A DNA stretch of 64,000 nucleotides from an uncultured Clostridia bacterium (GCA_934636105.1 CAKTZR010000017.1:8322-72321); one strand, 5' to 3'. Counted from the stretch's first letter, positions 16,750-28,295 are shown. Made by a program: numbers and translations. The notes: generated by a model from the letters alone, not told the origin.

Positions 16750-18594
16750 ATGCAGGATTATATCGAGCAAAGCACGCAGATCCGCAGTCTGTCCATGCCG
16801 CCGGAAAACAGCGAGCATTTCTATGACGACTTCGAAACGCGCTTTTTGCAGATTCGAACGCTGTTTGCGCAGAACAAGAAATATCTGGATGAACAGGTTT
16901 TTGCGCCGCTGATGATGGGGCCGGGCGCGCTTGACAGCGAAAAGGCGGAGGAGCTGCTGGAAATATCCGACCATCTGGCGTATACGGAAACGCTGGAAAT
17001 GGTCGATGTGCGGCTGGCGTTCTTCATCGTGGATGCGCTTGTGCCGTATTACGAGCGGCGCGGCGACAAGGTGAAATACATCCACTGCCTGTTCCGACGG
17101 GAGATGCTGGCCTACAACGTCGGGCAGATTTTCGACCGGGGACGGCTGACGGACGCGCTTGCCGGACGATATCGCGACTACATTCTTTCCTGCGTGGAAA
17201 AGGCGGACGGCTTTCTGGATGATATCGACGGCTTTGCCGCCCTGCCCGTCAAAACGCAGGAGGAGCTGCTGACCATCGGGTTATTTCGGGCGACGGGCTA
17301 CGAGCGGCCGTATTACGACGAGCAGATGATCCTCAAGCAGATCGATTCCTATCGGCGGTATATTCATCGGCTGCTGAGCCCCGCGCTGCGCAGGGCCGCG
17401 CCCGATATCAAATGGGACAAGCAGCTTTATTCCGCCTACACCTATCTGATGGATGTCCAGGAATTTCTGGATTGGCACGAAACGCCGGATTACATTCTGC
17501 GGATGCTCGACGACGCGGGCGATCAGGCGCTGGCGCTGATGCAGAAAAACGGCACGACCAGCCAGCGCGACCCCAGCGCCGTGCTTTCCGGCAAAAAGGC
17601 CATCGGATTTTATCGCGGGACGACCAGCTTTGAAGAAATGGTTCAGAAATATGTCGATTGGGAAAAGGAAGCCGACCCGAACGAATACGACCAGCTGAAC
17701 ATGAGCGGCAACGTGATGCCCATCGTCTTTGTGCAGGGGCTTTGCCGCGAGCATCCGGAGAAAATCGAAAGCTGCCGGGGCTATCTGAACGCGGCGCAGC
17801 AGCGGACGTTTGACTATATCCGGCGGTCGCGGGACAAGGGCGCATACAACACGATGCAGCGATTCATCGGCTACACGCTGGATTATTACATCGAGCTGGA
17901 TCACGGCATTCCGTTCAAGACGTATTTCGAAAACCTGATGATCGCGACCCAGCCGACGCTGATGATTCACTGCTCGATGGTTGCGGAAATTTCGCTTGCC
18001 ATCTTTGACAAGCTGATGGAAAAGCGGCCGGAGCTGCTGGGCGGCGTGTGCGGCTGCGCATCTGCGGAGAAAGTACAGGAAAAAGCGGAGGAAATTCGGG
18101 AATTTTTGAAGGAGTGCTGCTTTCTGCATGACGCGGGCAAGCTGTTCTTTCTGGATACGATCAATCAGTTTGGGCGCATGCTGATGGACGACGAATTTGC
18201 GCTAATCCGCCTGCATGCGCAGATGGGCTATGAGGTGCTGAACAAGCGCGCTTCGACGCGGCCGTATGCGAAAGCGGCGCTGTATCATCATCGGTGGTAC
18301 AACGAGCAGGGCGGCTACCCGGCGGACGTGTTCTATCGGGATGAGCCGAACGCGATACTCTATCAGATTCTGACATGCGCGGACTGCATCGATGCGGCGA
18401 CGGATTCCGTGGGCCGCGCATACAGCCGGGGCAAGACGTTTGCGGAGATGCTGGAGGATTTGCACCGCAACAGCGGGCGGATGTTCAATCCGAATCTGGT
18501 CGCGCTGTTTGACGACGCGGCGCTCTGCGAAAGCGTGGAAAAGCTGCTCTGCTTCGAGCGGGAGCGGCTGTACAACCAAGTGTTTGGACATTAA
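16750..18594 (+). CDS. large HD-domain (HD-GYP-like) protein
   Basis: 614 residues. Residues 1 to ~400 form a helical region with no motif I recognise. The C-terminal third resembles an HD-GYP/metal phosphohydrolase domain: CCFLHDAGKLFF (His460-Asp461), HAQMGYEVL, HHRWYNEQGGYP (His513-His514, with GGYP in place of the GYP signature), LTCADCIDAATD and an end helix with NP. HD-GYP enzymes hydrolyse cyclic dinucleotides; whether this divergent one does is inference. Soluble, no sensor domain visible. ATG 16750 follows GGGGTGG. The gene sits between lepA and hemW. Confidence 0.78.
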   Translation: MQDYIEQSTQIRSLSMPPENSEHFYDDFETRFLQIRTLFAQNKKYLDEQVFAPLMMGPGALDSEKAEELLEISDHLAYTETLEMVDVRLAFFIVDALVPYYERRGDKVKYIHCLFRREMLAYNVGQIFDRGRLTDALAGRYRDYILSCVEKADGFLDDIDGFAALPVKTQEELLTIGLFRATGYERPYYDEQMILKQIDSYRRYIHRLLSPALRRAAPDIKWDKQLYSAYTYLMDVQEFLDWHETPDYILRMLDDAGDQALALMQKNGTTSQRDPSAVLSGKKAIGFYRGTTSFEEMVQKYVDWEKEADPNEYDQLNMSGNVMPIVFVQGLCREHPEKIESCRGYLNAAQQRTFDYIRRSRDKGAYNTMQRFIGYTLDYYIELDHGIPFKTYFENLMIATQPTLMIHCSMVAEISLAIFDKLMEKRPELLGGVCGCASAEKVQEKAEEIREFLKECCFLHDAGKLFFLDTINQFGRMLMDDEFALIRLHAQMGYEVLNKRASTRPYAKAALYHHRWYNEQGGYPADVFYRDEPNAILYQILTCADCIDAATDSVGRAYSRGKTFAEMLEDLHRNSGRMFNPNLVALFDDAALCESVEKLLCFERERLYNQVFGH

Positions 18595-18603
18595 GGAAGC
18601 CAT

Positions 18604-19725
18604 ATGGAGCCGATTTCGATTTATGTGCATATTCCGATGTGCGTGAAAAAGTGCGCGTACTGCGATTTTACGTCCTATTGCGGACGAATGAATCAGCGGG
18701 ACGCGTATACCGAGGCCGTCTGCCGCGAAATGCGCGAGCAGGCGGCCTTTTTCGGCGCGCGGCGGGTGAATACCGTGTTCTTTGGCGGTGGAACGCCCAC
18801 GCTGATGACGGGCGCGCAGATCGGGCGCATGATGGACACCCTGCGCGCATGCTTTGACCTTGCGGCGGACGCGGAGGTGACGATGGAAGGCAATCCCGGC
18901 ACGCTGACGATGGAGAATCTGGAAGCCTATCGCAGGGTGGGGGTGAACCGGCTGTCGCTGGGCGTGCAGAGCCTTGACGACGCGCTGCTGCAAGGCATTG
19001 GGCGCATTCACACGAGCGGGCAGGCGCGGCAGGCCGTGCGGATGGCGCGGGACGCGGGCTTCGACAACCTGAATCTCGATTTGATGCTGGGGCTGCCGGG
19101 GCAGAAGCCCGGCCAATGGGAACGGACGCTTGGCGAAGCGATTGCGCTTGAACCGGAACATTTGAGCTGTTACAGCCTGATCCTGGAGGAAGGCACGCCG
19201 CTTTTCCGGCAGGCGGAGGAAGGCACGTGCGCACCGCTGCCGGACGAGGACGCGCTCTGCGAGATGGACGACATCACCGAGCGGCTGACGCAGGCGGGCG
19301 GCTATGCGCGTTACGAGGTATCCAACTACGCCAAGGTGGGGAAAATGTGTCGGCACAACCTCGTTTATTGGGAATGCCTGCCGTATCTGGGCATAGGCTG
19401 TGCGGCGCACAGCGACATGGACGGAAAGCGCTTCTATCATACGGAGGATTTCGACGCGTATCTGAACCATGCGCCCATCCAAAGCGAGGACGCGGGCGGA
19501 CGGGCGTTTGAGCGGATGATGATGGGCCTGCGGATGATGCGTGGGGTGGACGAAGCGCGCTTTACCCGCGACTTTGGCCGCGCGCCGGAGGCAATATGGA
19601 AGGAAAGCCTGCCCCGGCTGATGCGCGAGGGGATGCTGATGCGGGAAGACGGGCGGCTGCGGCTGACGGCGCGGGGCATGCAGGTGATGAACGCCGTGCT
19701 GGTGGAGATGATGGAGGAGGGATAA
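18604..19725 (+). CDS. hemW: radical SAM heme chaperone HemW
   Basis: 373 residues. YVHIPMCVKKCAYCDF carries the CxxxCxxC 4Fe-4S motif followed by the extra Cys-type context of HemW; GGGTPTLM, RLSLGVQS and DLMLGLPGQ are family blocks. HemW is related to coproporphyrinogen dehydrogenase HemN but moves heme rather than oxidising substrate. AAGGAAG precedes ATG 18604. Standard lepA-hemW-hrcA order supports the call. Confidence 0.94.
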   Translation: MEPISIYVHIPMCVKKCAYCDFTSYCGRMNQRDAYTEAVCREMREQAAFFGARRVNTVFFGGGTPTLMTGAQIGRMMDTLRACFDLAADAEVTMEGNPGTLTMENLEAYRRVGVNRLSLGVQSLDDALLQGIGRIHTSGQARQAVRMARDAGFDNLNLDLMLGLPGQKPGQWERTLGEAIALEPEHLSCYSLILEEGTPLFRQAEEGTCAPLPDEDALCEMDDITERLTQAGGYARYEVSNYAKVGKMCRHNLVYWECLPYLGIGCAAHSDMDGKRFYHTEDFDAYLNHAPIQSEDAGGRAFERMMMGLRMMRGVDEARFTRDFGRAPEAIWKESLPRLMREGMLMREDGRLRLTARGMQVMNAVLVEMMEEG

Positions 19726-19849
19726 CCCAAAGATACATTTCTTTGCTCCAAACCTGCATGGAGAAGCCCAAATGTCGCGGGTGCTGCTCAAGCGTTCGAA
19801 CAAAGGACAGGAAAAGTCAAATTTCCCGAAAAAAGTTATGAGAAGGGTG

Positions 19850-19878
19850 TTGACAAATCCGCCTAAGCGTGGTATCTT
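19850..19878 (+). promoter_or_regulatory. sigma-A promoter of the hrcA heat-shock operon
   Basis: TTGACA (19850-19855), 17-bp spacer, TATCTT (19873-19878), directly upstream of the CIRCE operator. Confidence 0.88.
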
Positions 19879-19889
19879 TATCACGCTGA

Positions 19890-19916
19890 TTAGCACTCGA
19901 ACAGCTTGAGTGCTAA
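19890..19916 (+). promoter_or_regulatory. CIRCE operator (HrcA binding site)
   Basis: Perfect inverted repeat TTAGCACTC, nine-nt spacer, GAGTGCTAA. It lies 11 bp downstream of the -10, where HrcA would block the start of transcription. Confidence 0.98.
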
Positions 19917-19949
19917 CAACAGCGAACAGCCGAAAGGAGGAAAGCGGGC

Positions 19950-21005
19950 ATGGATCTCATTGATCGTAAGTATCGCATTTTGCAGGCGATCATTGACGAC
20001 TACATCATGACCGCGCTGCCGGTCGGCTCCCGAACGATTTCCCGAAAATATGAACAGAAGCTCTCCTCGGCCACCATCCGCAACGAGATGAGCGACCTGG
20101 AGGAGCTTGGCTATCTCGATTCCCCGCATACCTCGGCCGGACGAATCCCCTCCTATAAAGCCTATCGGCTGTATGTGGACAGGATGATTCACCCGATGCC
20201 GCTCAGCGAGGAAGAAACCGCGTTTATCAAGAGCTGCTTCGATCACCGGATCAATCAGGTGGAGGAGTTGAGCGCGAGAATCGCGAAAGCGCTTTCGAGC
20301 ATGACGCATTACACCACCGCCGTGATGACCCGCACGCCGCGCGAAGAACAGGTTTTCAGCCATTTGCAGCTGGTGCCCGTTTCGGACAGACGGCTGCTGC
20401 TGGTGATCGTGACGCAAAACGGCGCGGTGCGGCAGACGGTGATCGATACCGAAAAGCCGATTGCGCCGGATGCGCTCTACACCGTATCGCAGATCATCTC
20501 CAAGGAATTGGAGGGATGCGCGATGAGTCAGCTGCCCGCGGAGCTTACCCGACTGGCTGGCGGCCAGGACGGCGAGATGCGCGAGCTGCTGGGGCTGCTG
20601 GCCGCTCAACCGCCCGAAAAGGACGGCGGAGTTGGTTCGCTGGTGGTCGGCGGGCGCTCGAATCTGCTGAACTTCCCGGAATATTCCGATGTGGACAAGG
20701 CAAAAGAGCTGCTCAGCGTGCTTGAAACGCGGGAAAAGGTCGTGTCCCTGCTCTCCCATCAGGGAGAGATGGAAATCTCCGTTCGTATCGGCCCGGAAAC
20801 GGGACTGGAAGAAACGAAGGACTGCTCCATCGTCACGGCGAGCTATCGCTTGAGCGACGGAACGGTCAATACGATCGGCCTGATCGGCCCGACCCGAATG
20901 CAATACGGCAAGGTGCTTTCGGTGCTCGGCGAGGTCGGACGGTCGATCACGGAGCTGCTGGACGGGCAGAATGAAAGCCATGAAAAAGAAGAACAGGAAA
21001 AATAA
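19950..21005 (+). CDS. hrcA: heat-inducible transcription repressor HrcA
   Basis: 351 residues. N-terminal winged helix (MDLIDRKYRILQAIIDDYI, then SSATIRNEMSDLEELGYL, HTSAGRIPS) and the C-terminal GAF-like domain ending with IGLIGPTRMQYGKVLSVL. HrcA represses its own operon through the CIRCE site directly upstream and is stabilised by GroE. AAAGGAGG precedes ATG 19950. Confidence 0.98.
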   Translation: MDLIDRKYRILQAIIDDYIMTALPVGSRTISRKYEQKLSSATIRNEMSDLEELGYLDSPHTSAGRIPSYKAYRLYVDRMIHPMPLSEEETAFIKSCFDHRINQVEELSARIAKALSSMTHYTTAVMTRTPREEQVFSHLQLVPVSDRRLLLVIVTQNGAVRQTVIDTEKPIAPDALYTVSQIISKELEGCAMSQLPAELTRLAGGQDGEMRELLGLLAAQPPEKDGGVGSLVVGGRSNLLNFPEYSDVDKAKELLSVLETREKVVSLLSHQGEMEISVRIGPETGLEETKDCSIVTASYRLSDGTVNTIGLIGPTRMQYGKVLSVLGEVGRSITELLDGQNESHEKEEQEK

Positions 21006-21630
21006 GAACCAGAAGGCGCAGCAGTCGTTCACCGAACGCATTGCCAAGGCCGCCGGAGGTTTTAAGGAAAGGGCGAAGAACATGAACAGCGAAGAAAAGG
21101 CTGAACAGGCGCAGCAGCCTGAACAGCCCGAAGCGCAGACCCAGCCGGAGGGCGGCGAAGCGGAGATCGACGTGAAGGCGCTGCAGGCCGAGCTTGAAAA
21201 GGCGAAGGCGCAGAGCGACGAATACCTCGATCTGGCCCAGCGCAAGCAGGCCGAATTCGCCAACTACCGCCGCCGCACCGAGGGCATTCGCGCGGAAGCT
21301 TTCGACGACGGACGGCGCGAGGCCATCGGCCAGCTGCTCCCGATTGTCGATAACCTCGAACGGGCGCTGGCTGCGGCGGGCGAAGAAGAGAACGCCCTCA
21401 AGAGCGGCGTTGAAATGGTGCTTCGCCAGACGCGCGACGCGCTGACCAAGATGGGCGTCGAGGAGATCGACCCGCAGGGCAAGCCGTTCGACGCGGAACT
21501 GATGAACGCCGTGATGCAGGGCACCGCCGACGAGGGCGAGCCGGGCACGGTGTGCATGGTTTTGCAGAAGGGCTACAAGCTCGGCGAACGCGTGATTCGT
21601 CACGCAATGGTAAAGGTGGTTGCGGGCTAA
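20971..21630 (+). CDS. grpE: nucleotide exchange factor GrpE
   Basis: 219 residues from ATG 20971, overlapping the hrcA end by 35 nt; a shorter start at ATG 21082 (GGAAAGGGCGAAGAAC before it) is equally credible and would give 182 residues beginning MNSEEKAEQ. A Lys-rich and then Gln/Glu-rich tail leads into the long dimerisation coiled coil and the beta domain (LLPIVDNLERAL, FDAELMNAV, GTVCMVLQKGYKLGERVIRHAMVKV). GrpE releases ADP from DnaK. Confidence 0.95.
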   Translation: MKAMKKKNRKNKNQKAQQSFTERIAKAAGGFKERAKNMNSEEKAEQAQQPEQPEAQTQPEGGEAEIDVKALQAELEKAKAQSDEYLDLAQRKQAEFANYRRRTEGIRAEAFDDGRREAIGQLLPIVDNLERALAAAGEEENALKSGVEMVLRQTRDALTKMGVEEIDPQGKPFDAELMNAVMQGTADEGEPGTVCMVLQKGYKLGERVIRHAMVKVVAG

Positions 21631-21656
21631 ACCCGTTTCCCAATATATAAAATTGA

Positions 21657-23531
<1,875 letters not shown>

Positions 23532-23558
23532 ATCATAAACTAAATCCTTTTGAGTAAG

Positions 23559-23597
23559 CGCGCGGCCGCCGTCACTTTGTGGCGGCGGCATCGCGCG
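23559..23597 (+). terminator. strong GC hairpin between dnaK and dnaJ (no U tract)
   Basis: CGCGCG-GCCGCCGTCAC-TTT-GTGGCGGCGGC-(AT)-CGCGCG: nested stems of more than 15 bp with one mismatch. There is no T run, so it is more likely an RNA-stability or processing structure that lowers dnaJ relative to dnaK than a terminator. Confidence 0.5.
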
Positions 23598-23632
23598 GTT
23601 AAGGGTTTGATGGAAGATAGGCGGTGACTGCT

Positions 23633-24811
23633 GTGGCAGACAAAAGAGATTACTACGAGGTGCTCGGCGTAGCCAAGGGCGCTTCGGATGACGAAATCAA
23701 AAAGGCTTACCGCAAGGCGGCCAAGGCCTGCCATCCGGACCTGCATCCGGACGACAAGGAGGCCGAGGCGCGCTTCAAAGAGGTCAACGAAGCCTACGAA
23801 GTGCTCAGCGATCCGCAGAAGCGCGCGCGCTATGACCAGTTCGGCTTCAACGATCCCTCCATGGGCGGCGGCGCAGGCGGCGGAAGCGGATTTGGCGGCT
23901 TCGGCGGGTTCGAAGATATCTTCGATATGTTCACCGGCGGCGGCTTTGGCACAAGCAGCCGCGGCAGAAGCCAGAACGCGCCCCAGCGCGGCAGCGATTT
24001 GCAGTATAACCTGACGCTGACGTTTGAGGAAGCGGCTTTCGGCTGCCGCAAGGAATTCAAATTCCAGCGCAGCGCGGTCTGCGACGCATGCGGCGGCACG
24101 GGCGCAAAGCCCGGCACCCAGCCGCAGACCTGCCCGACCTGCCACGGTTCCGGTCAGCAGCGCGTGACGATGAATTCCCCGTTTGGCCAGGTGCAGACGA
24201 TGCGCACCTGCCCGACCTGCGGCGGCAAGGGCAAGACGATCAAGGACAAGTGCAGCAAGTGCTCCGGCACGGGCTTCACTCGCGTGACGCGCACCGTGAC
24301 GCTGAACGTTCCGGCGGGCGTGGACGACGGGCAGAACTTCAAGACCATTCCGGGCGAGGGCGAACCCGGCCGCAACGGCGGCCCGGCGGGCGACCTGTAC
24401 ATCACCTGCACGGTGCGGCCGCACAAGATTTTCAAGCGCGACCGTTACGACCTGTATTGCGATGTGCCGGTTTCCTTCACGCAGGCGGCTTTGGGCGGCG
24501 AAATCGATGTGCCGACGCTGGGCGGAACGACGAAATACAACATTCCGGCGGGCACGCAGGAGGGCACGTCCTTCCGCATTCGCGGCGAGGGCATTCAGCA
24601 GCTGCGCGGTACGAGCCGGGGCGACCTGTTCTTCACCGTGCATGTCGAGGTGCCGAAACATTTGGGCGAGAAGCAGAAAGAGCTGCTGCGCCAGTTTGAG
24701 GATTCCCTCAACGGGCGCGAATATGAGCGGCGCAAGAGCTTCGGCGATCAGGTGAAGAATTATATCCGCGACAACGCCGAGCGTTTCAAGGAAAAATTCG
24801 AGAAGAAATAA
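23633..24811 (+). CDS. dnaJ: chaperone DnaJ (Hsp40)
   Basis: 392 residues. J domain with HPD (ACHPDLHPD), a Gly/Phe-rich region ([12 protein letters not shown]), four zinc repeats ([32 protein letters not shown]) and the C-terminal substrate domains. Complete type I DnaJ. GTG 23633 lies 6 nt after AGGCGGTGA; GTG 23624 is a close alternative. Last gene of the CIRCE operon proper. Confidence 0.98.
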   Translation: MADKRDYYEVLGVAKGASDDEIKKAYRKAAKACHPDLHPDDKEAEARFKEVNEAYEVLSDPQKRARYDQFGFNDPSMGGGAGGGSGFGGFGGFEDIFDMFTGGGFGTSSRGRSQNAPQRGSDLQYNLTLTFEEAAFGCRKEFKFQRSAVCDACGGTGAKPGTQPQTCPTCHGSGQQRVTMNSPFGQVQTMRTCPTCGGKGKTIKDKCSKCSGTGFTRVTRTVTLNVPAGVDDGQNFKTIPGEGEPGRNGGPAGDLYITCTVRPHKIFKRDRYDLYCDVPVSFTQAALGGEIDVPTLGGTTKYNIPAGTQEGTSFRIRGEGIQQLRGTSRGDLFFTVHVEVPKHLGEKQKELLRQFEDSLNGREYERRKSFGDQVKNYIRDNAERFKEKFEKK

Positions 24812-24881
24812 GTCATTCAGGAAAGCGGGACGCGCGAAAAAGCACGGCCTCGCTTTTCTGTGTCTAAGAAAGGAAAATACG

Positions 24882-25826
24882 ATGGATTGGTTGGAAGCTG
24901 TGGTGCATACCACGACAATGGGCGCGGATATCGTCAGCGAAGTGCTGATGAACGCGGGCGCGGTCGGCACGGCCATCGAGGATCGCTATGACGTGACCTC
25001 GAGCAAAAAATCCGACGGCATGTGGGATATGATCGACGAGGATGTGCTCAAGCACATGAGCGAAGACGTGCTCGTCAAGGCCTATTTCAAGAGCGACGCA
25101 AGCGCGCCGGAGACGCTGCATCTGGTCAAGCAGAAGCTGAGCGAAATCGCCAAGATGGACATGGGCTTCGATATGGGCAGTCTGGAACTGGATACGCAGG
25201 GCGTTCGTGAGCAGGATTGGGCCGAAAACTGGAAGAAGTATTATAAGCCCTTCCGCGCGGGCGAACACCTCGTCATCAAGCCGAGCTGGGAGACCTACGA
25301 GCCGAAGGAGGGTGATCTCGTGCTGGAGCTTGACCCGGGCATGGCGTTCGGCACGGGCACGCACGAGACGACGTTCATGTGCATGGAACAGCTGGAAAAA
25401 TACATCACGCCCGGCTGCCGCGCCATCGACGTGGGCTGCGGAAGCGGTATTCTCGGTCTGGCGGCGGCGAAGCTTGGCGCAAGCGACGTGCTGGCTATCG
25501 ATCTGGACGAGCTGGCCGTGAAGGTCGCGGCGGAAAACACCGAAAAGAACGGCCTGTCCGATATCGTCCGCGTGGCGCACGGCGATCTGCTTGAAAAGCG
25601 GGACGAAAAGGCGGACGTGATTGTCGCGAACATCATCGCAGACGTGATCTGCTATCTCTGCGGCCCGGTGAAAAAGCATCTGCTCGAGGGCGGCACGTTC
25701 ATCTGCTCCGGCATCATCAAGGAGCGCGAGGACGACGTGCAGCATGCGCTGGCGGCGGCGGGCTACACCGTCTGCAACCGATTGGCGAAGGGCGAGTGGG
25801 TGTGCCTGGCAGCGAAACTCGCCTGA
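24882..25826 (+). CDS. prmA: ribosomal protein L11 methyltransferase
   Basis: 314 residues. DPGMAFGTGTHETT, the SAM motif IDVGCGSGILGLAAAKLGA, IDLDELAVK and the VANIIADVI block (NxxxD-type) define PrmA. It trimethylates uL11. An AAGGAAAA site precedes ATG 24882. Conserved place after dnaJ and before rsmE. Confidence 0.96.
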   Translation: MDWLEAVVHTTTMGADIVSEVLMNAGAVGTAIEDRYDVTSSKKSDGMWDMIDEDVLKHMSEDVLVKAYFKSDASAPETLHLVKQKLSEIAKMDMGFDMGSLELDTQGVREQDWAENWKKYYKPFRAGEHLVIKPSWETYEPKEGDLVLELDPGMAFGTGTHETTFMCMEQLEKYITPGCRAIDVGCGSGILGLAAAKLGASDVLAIDLDELAVKVAAENTEKNGLSDIVRVAHGDLLEKRDEKADVIVANIIADVICYLCGPVKKHLLEGGTFICSGIIKEREDDVQHALAAAGYTVCNRLAKGEWVCLAAKLA

Positions 25827-25844
25827 CGCAAAAAAGGAGAAGCT

Positions 25845-26588
25845 ATGCACCGATTTTTTGCGGATGACCGCGGAATTGTCGAAAACGTCGCCTATCTGAA
25901 CGCGGAGGACGCGGGGCATGCCTTGCGTGTGCTGCGGCTGGAAAGCGGCGACGAGGTGGAGCTGGTCTGCGCCCCGGCGCGCTATCTGGCGAAGATCGAT
26001 TCGACGGAGGGCGGCGAGGTTCGCCTGCGTGTGACCGAAAAACTGCGCGATACTGAAGCGAAAACGCGCGTGACGCTCTATCAGGGCCTGCCTAAGGCGG
26101 ATAAGATGGAATGGATCGTGCAGAAAAGCACCGAACTTGGCGCGGCAGCGATTGCCCCGGTGGCGATGATTCGCAGCGTGGTCAAGCTGGAGGGCAAGGA
26201 CGCGGCGAAAAAGACCGAACGCTGGCAGAAGATCGCCCGCGAAGCGGTCAAACAGTGCGCCCGCGTGAGCGCGCCGGAGGTCAAACTGCCGCGCAGGCTT
26301 GCCGCGATGAAGGATGAGTTGCAGGCGCTTGACGTGCTGATTGTGCCGTGGGAAGATGCGAGGGACGGAAGCATTGCCGACTGCCTTGCGCCGCTCAAGG
26401 AAAAGGAGAGCGTCAGCATCGGCATTCTCATCGGCCCGGAGGGCGGCATTGCGCCGGAAGAAGCCGAGTGGCTGAAGAGCGAAGCAGGCGCAAAGCTCGT
26501 CACCCTCGGCCCGCGCATCCTGCGCACGGAAACCGCGGCGATTGCCAGCCAAACCATTGTGATGGCCCTTCGCGGTGAAATGGAATAA
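25845..26588 (+). CDS. rsmE: 16S rRNA (uracil(1498)-N(3))-methyltransferase
   Basis: 247 residues, SPOUT fold. N-terminal MHRFFADD, the central KADKMEWIVQKSTELG block, and the knot motifs IGPEGGIAPEEAEWL and LGPRILRTETAAI. It methylates U1498 of 16S rRNA. GGAG precedes ATG 25845; 18 nt after prmA, 12 nt before mtaB. Confidence 0.96.
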   Translation: MHRFFADDRGIVENVAYLNAEDAGHALRVLRLESGDEVELVCAPARYLAKIDSTEGGEVRLRVTEKLRDTEAKTRVTLYQGLPKADKMEWIVQKSTELGAAAIAPVAMIRSVVKLEGKDAAKKTERWQKIAREAVKQCARVSAPEVKLPRRLAAMKDELQALDVLIVPWEDARDGSIADCLAPLKEKESVSIGILIGPEGGIAPEEAEWLKSEAGAKLVTLGPRILRTETAAIASQTIVMALRGEME

Positions 26589-26600
26589 GGAGCTAAAACA

Positions 26601-27899
26601 TTGTCAGAACAGAAAACCGTCGCCTTTCATACCCTTGGGTGTAAGGTGAACCAATATGATACGCAGGCCATGCGCGAGCGATTTGAACAGGCGGGCTACC
26701 GCACGACAGAGTTTGACGAGCAGGCCGATATCTACGTTGTCAATACCTGCACTGTGACGGGGACAGGCGACAAAAAAAGCATGCAGATCATCCGTCGGTG
26801 CCACCGCCAAAACCCGCTGGCGCAGATCGTCGTCACCGGCTGTCTGGCCCAGCGCGCAGCCGATGAACTCACCCTGCCCGGCGTGCGGCTCGTGCTCGGC
26901 ACACAGCGGCGCGGCGAGGTCGTCGAGCTGCTTGAACAGGCGATGGCGCAGGACTGCGCGCTTGTCGCGGTTGAAACCCTGCGCAAAGCGCCGTTTGAAC
27001 ACCTGATGGTGCATGCGCACGAGGGTCATACCCGCGCGACGATGAAGATTCAGGAGGGCTGCGACCGCTGGTGTACGTATTGCATCATTCCGTCGGTGCG
27101 CGGGCCGATCCGCTCCCGCCCGGTGGATGAAATCGCGGCGGAGGCGCAGAGCCTTGCGGAAGCGGGCTTTAAGGAGGTTGTGCTGACAGGCATTCACCTG
27201 ACCAGCTACGGCCGCGATGTGAAGGATGGCACAACGCTGCTCGACGCGATTCGCGCGGCGCACGATGTGCCGGGCCTTGCGCGTGTGCGGCTTGGCTCGC
27301 TGGAGCCGGTCGTCGTCACGCCGGAGTTTGTCGAGGGGATCAAGGCCATGCCGAAGGTCTGCCACCAGTTCCACCTTGCGCTGCAAAGCGGGAGCGATAC
27401 GGTGCTGGCCCGCATGCGCAGGCGCTATACCAGCGGCGAGTTTTTGAACGCCTGCGCCATGCTGCGTGAAGCGTTTGAGGATTGCGCGCTGACCACCGAC
27501 GTGATGACCGGCTTCCCCGGCGAGACAGAGGAGGAGTTCGCGCAGACCAAGGAGACCTGTACCAAGGCGGGCTTCGCGCGCATGCACGTGTTCCCGTATT
27601 CCGAACGCGAGGGCACGAAGGCCGCGCTCATGCCGGACAGCGTGCCGAGACATATCCGCGAGGAGCGCGCCCGCGAGTTGATCGCGCTGGGCCGCGTGCT
27701 GGAAAAGAACGCGCTTGCGGCGAGAATCGGCAAGGAAGAAGACGTGCTCGTGGAGGAAATCGACGAGCAGGGTAACGGTGTGGGCTATACCGGCGGGTAT
27801 ATGCGCGTGTCCGTGCCGAACGGAAAGCCCGGCGAAATCGTGCGGGTGAAGATTACGGGCGCGGACGACGAAGAACTGACGGGTGAAATGAAGGAATAA
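26601..27899 (+). CDS. mtaB: tRNA t6A37 methylthiotransferase MtaB
   Basis: 432 residues. The MTTase N-terminal domain has three Cys (TLGCKVNQYDT, NTCTVTGTGDKKS, TGCLAQ). The radical SAM cluster is CDRWCTYC, followed by GPIRSRP and LTGIHLTSYG, with a short TRAM-like end. It converts t6A37 to ms2t6A37, so it depends on the TsaE/TsaB/Sua5 products also encoded here. TTG start after AAGGAG. Confidence 0.95.
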   Translation: MSEQKTVAFHTLGCKVNQYDTQAMRERFEQAGYRTTEFDEQADIYVVNTCTVTGTGDKKSMQIIRRCHRQNPLAQIVVTGCLAQRAADELTLPGVRLVLGTQRRGEVVELLEQAMAQDCALVAVETLRKAPFEHLMVHAHEGHTRATMKIQEGCDRWCTYCIIPSVRGPIRSRPVDEIAAEAQSLAEAGFKEVVLTGIHLTSYGRDVKDGTTLLDAIRAAHDVPGLARVRLGSLEPVVVTPEFVEGIKAMPKVCHQFHLALQSGSDTVLARMRRRYTSGEFLNACAMLREAFEDCALTTDVMTGFPGETEEEFAQTKETCTKAGFARMHVFPYSEREGTKAALMPDSVPRHIREERARELIALGRVLEKNALAARIGKEEDVLVEEIDEQGNGVGYTGGYMRVSVPNGKPGEIVRVKITGADDEELTGEMKE

Positions 27900-27908
27900 C
27901 CGAAACAC

Positions 27909-27932
27909 GGACGCGCAATGCGCGCCCCTACA
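27909..27932 (+). repeat. family C short repeat, copy C1
   Basis: GGACGCG-C-AATGCGCGCCCCTACA, matched at 23 of 24 bases by copy C2 at 61658. The GCGC-AAT-GCGC core can form a small hairpin. Sits between mtaB and the HIT gene, next to its GGAGGAGG site. Confidence 0.75.
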
Positions 27933-27950
27933 TATGGAGGAGGAATCTAC

Positions 27951-28295
27951 ATGAACGATTGTCTTTTCTGCAAGATTGCTGCGGGCGAAATCCCCAGCAC
28001 GAAGGTTTATGAGGATGAAACGACGCTGGCCTTCCGCGATATCGCGCCGCAGGCTCCCGTGCATGTGCTGGTCATCCCCAAAAAGCACGTCAGCGGCTGG
28101 TATGACGCGCAGAACGAGAGCGACGCGACGCTGGCGCACCTGATGCGCGTGGCGGCGCAGGTCGCCAAGAGTGAGGGCGTTGTGGAGAGCGGCTTCCGCG
28201 TCGTTTCCAACTGCGGCGACGACGCCCAGCAGACCGTCAAGCATCTGCATCTGCACGTGCTCGGCGGCAGAAAGATGGAAGGCCAGATGGCCTGA
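27951..28295 (+). CDS. HIT family purine nucleoside phosphoramidase (HinT-like)
   Basis: 114 residues. LFCKIAAGEIPS, VLVIPKKHV and the histidine triad HLHLHVLGG identify the HinT branch, which hydrolyses AMP-amine or AMP-acyl adducts. ATG 27951 with GGAGGAGG upstream. Follows mtaB as in many Firmicutes. Confidence 0.95.
   Translation: MNDCLFCKIAAGEIPSTKVYEDETTLAFRDIAPQAPVHVLVIPKKHVSGWYDAQNESDATLAHLMRVAAQVAKSEGVVESGFRVVSNCGDDAQQTVKHLHLHVLGGRKMEGQMA

Noticed and set aside
18202..19896. Minus-strand 564-codon frame opposite hemW
   Set aside because: Shadow of hemW; His/Arg-rich and without a known domain.
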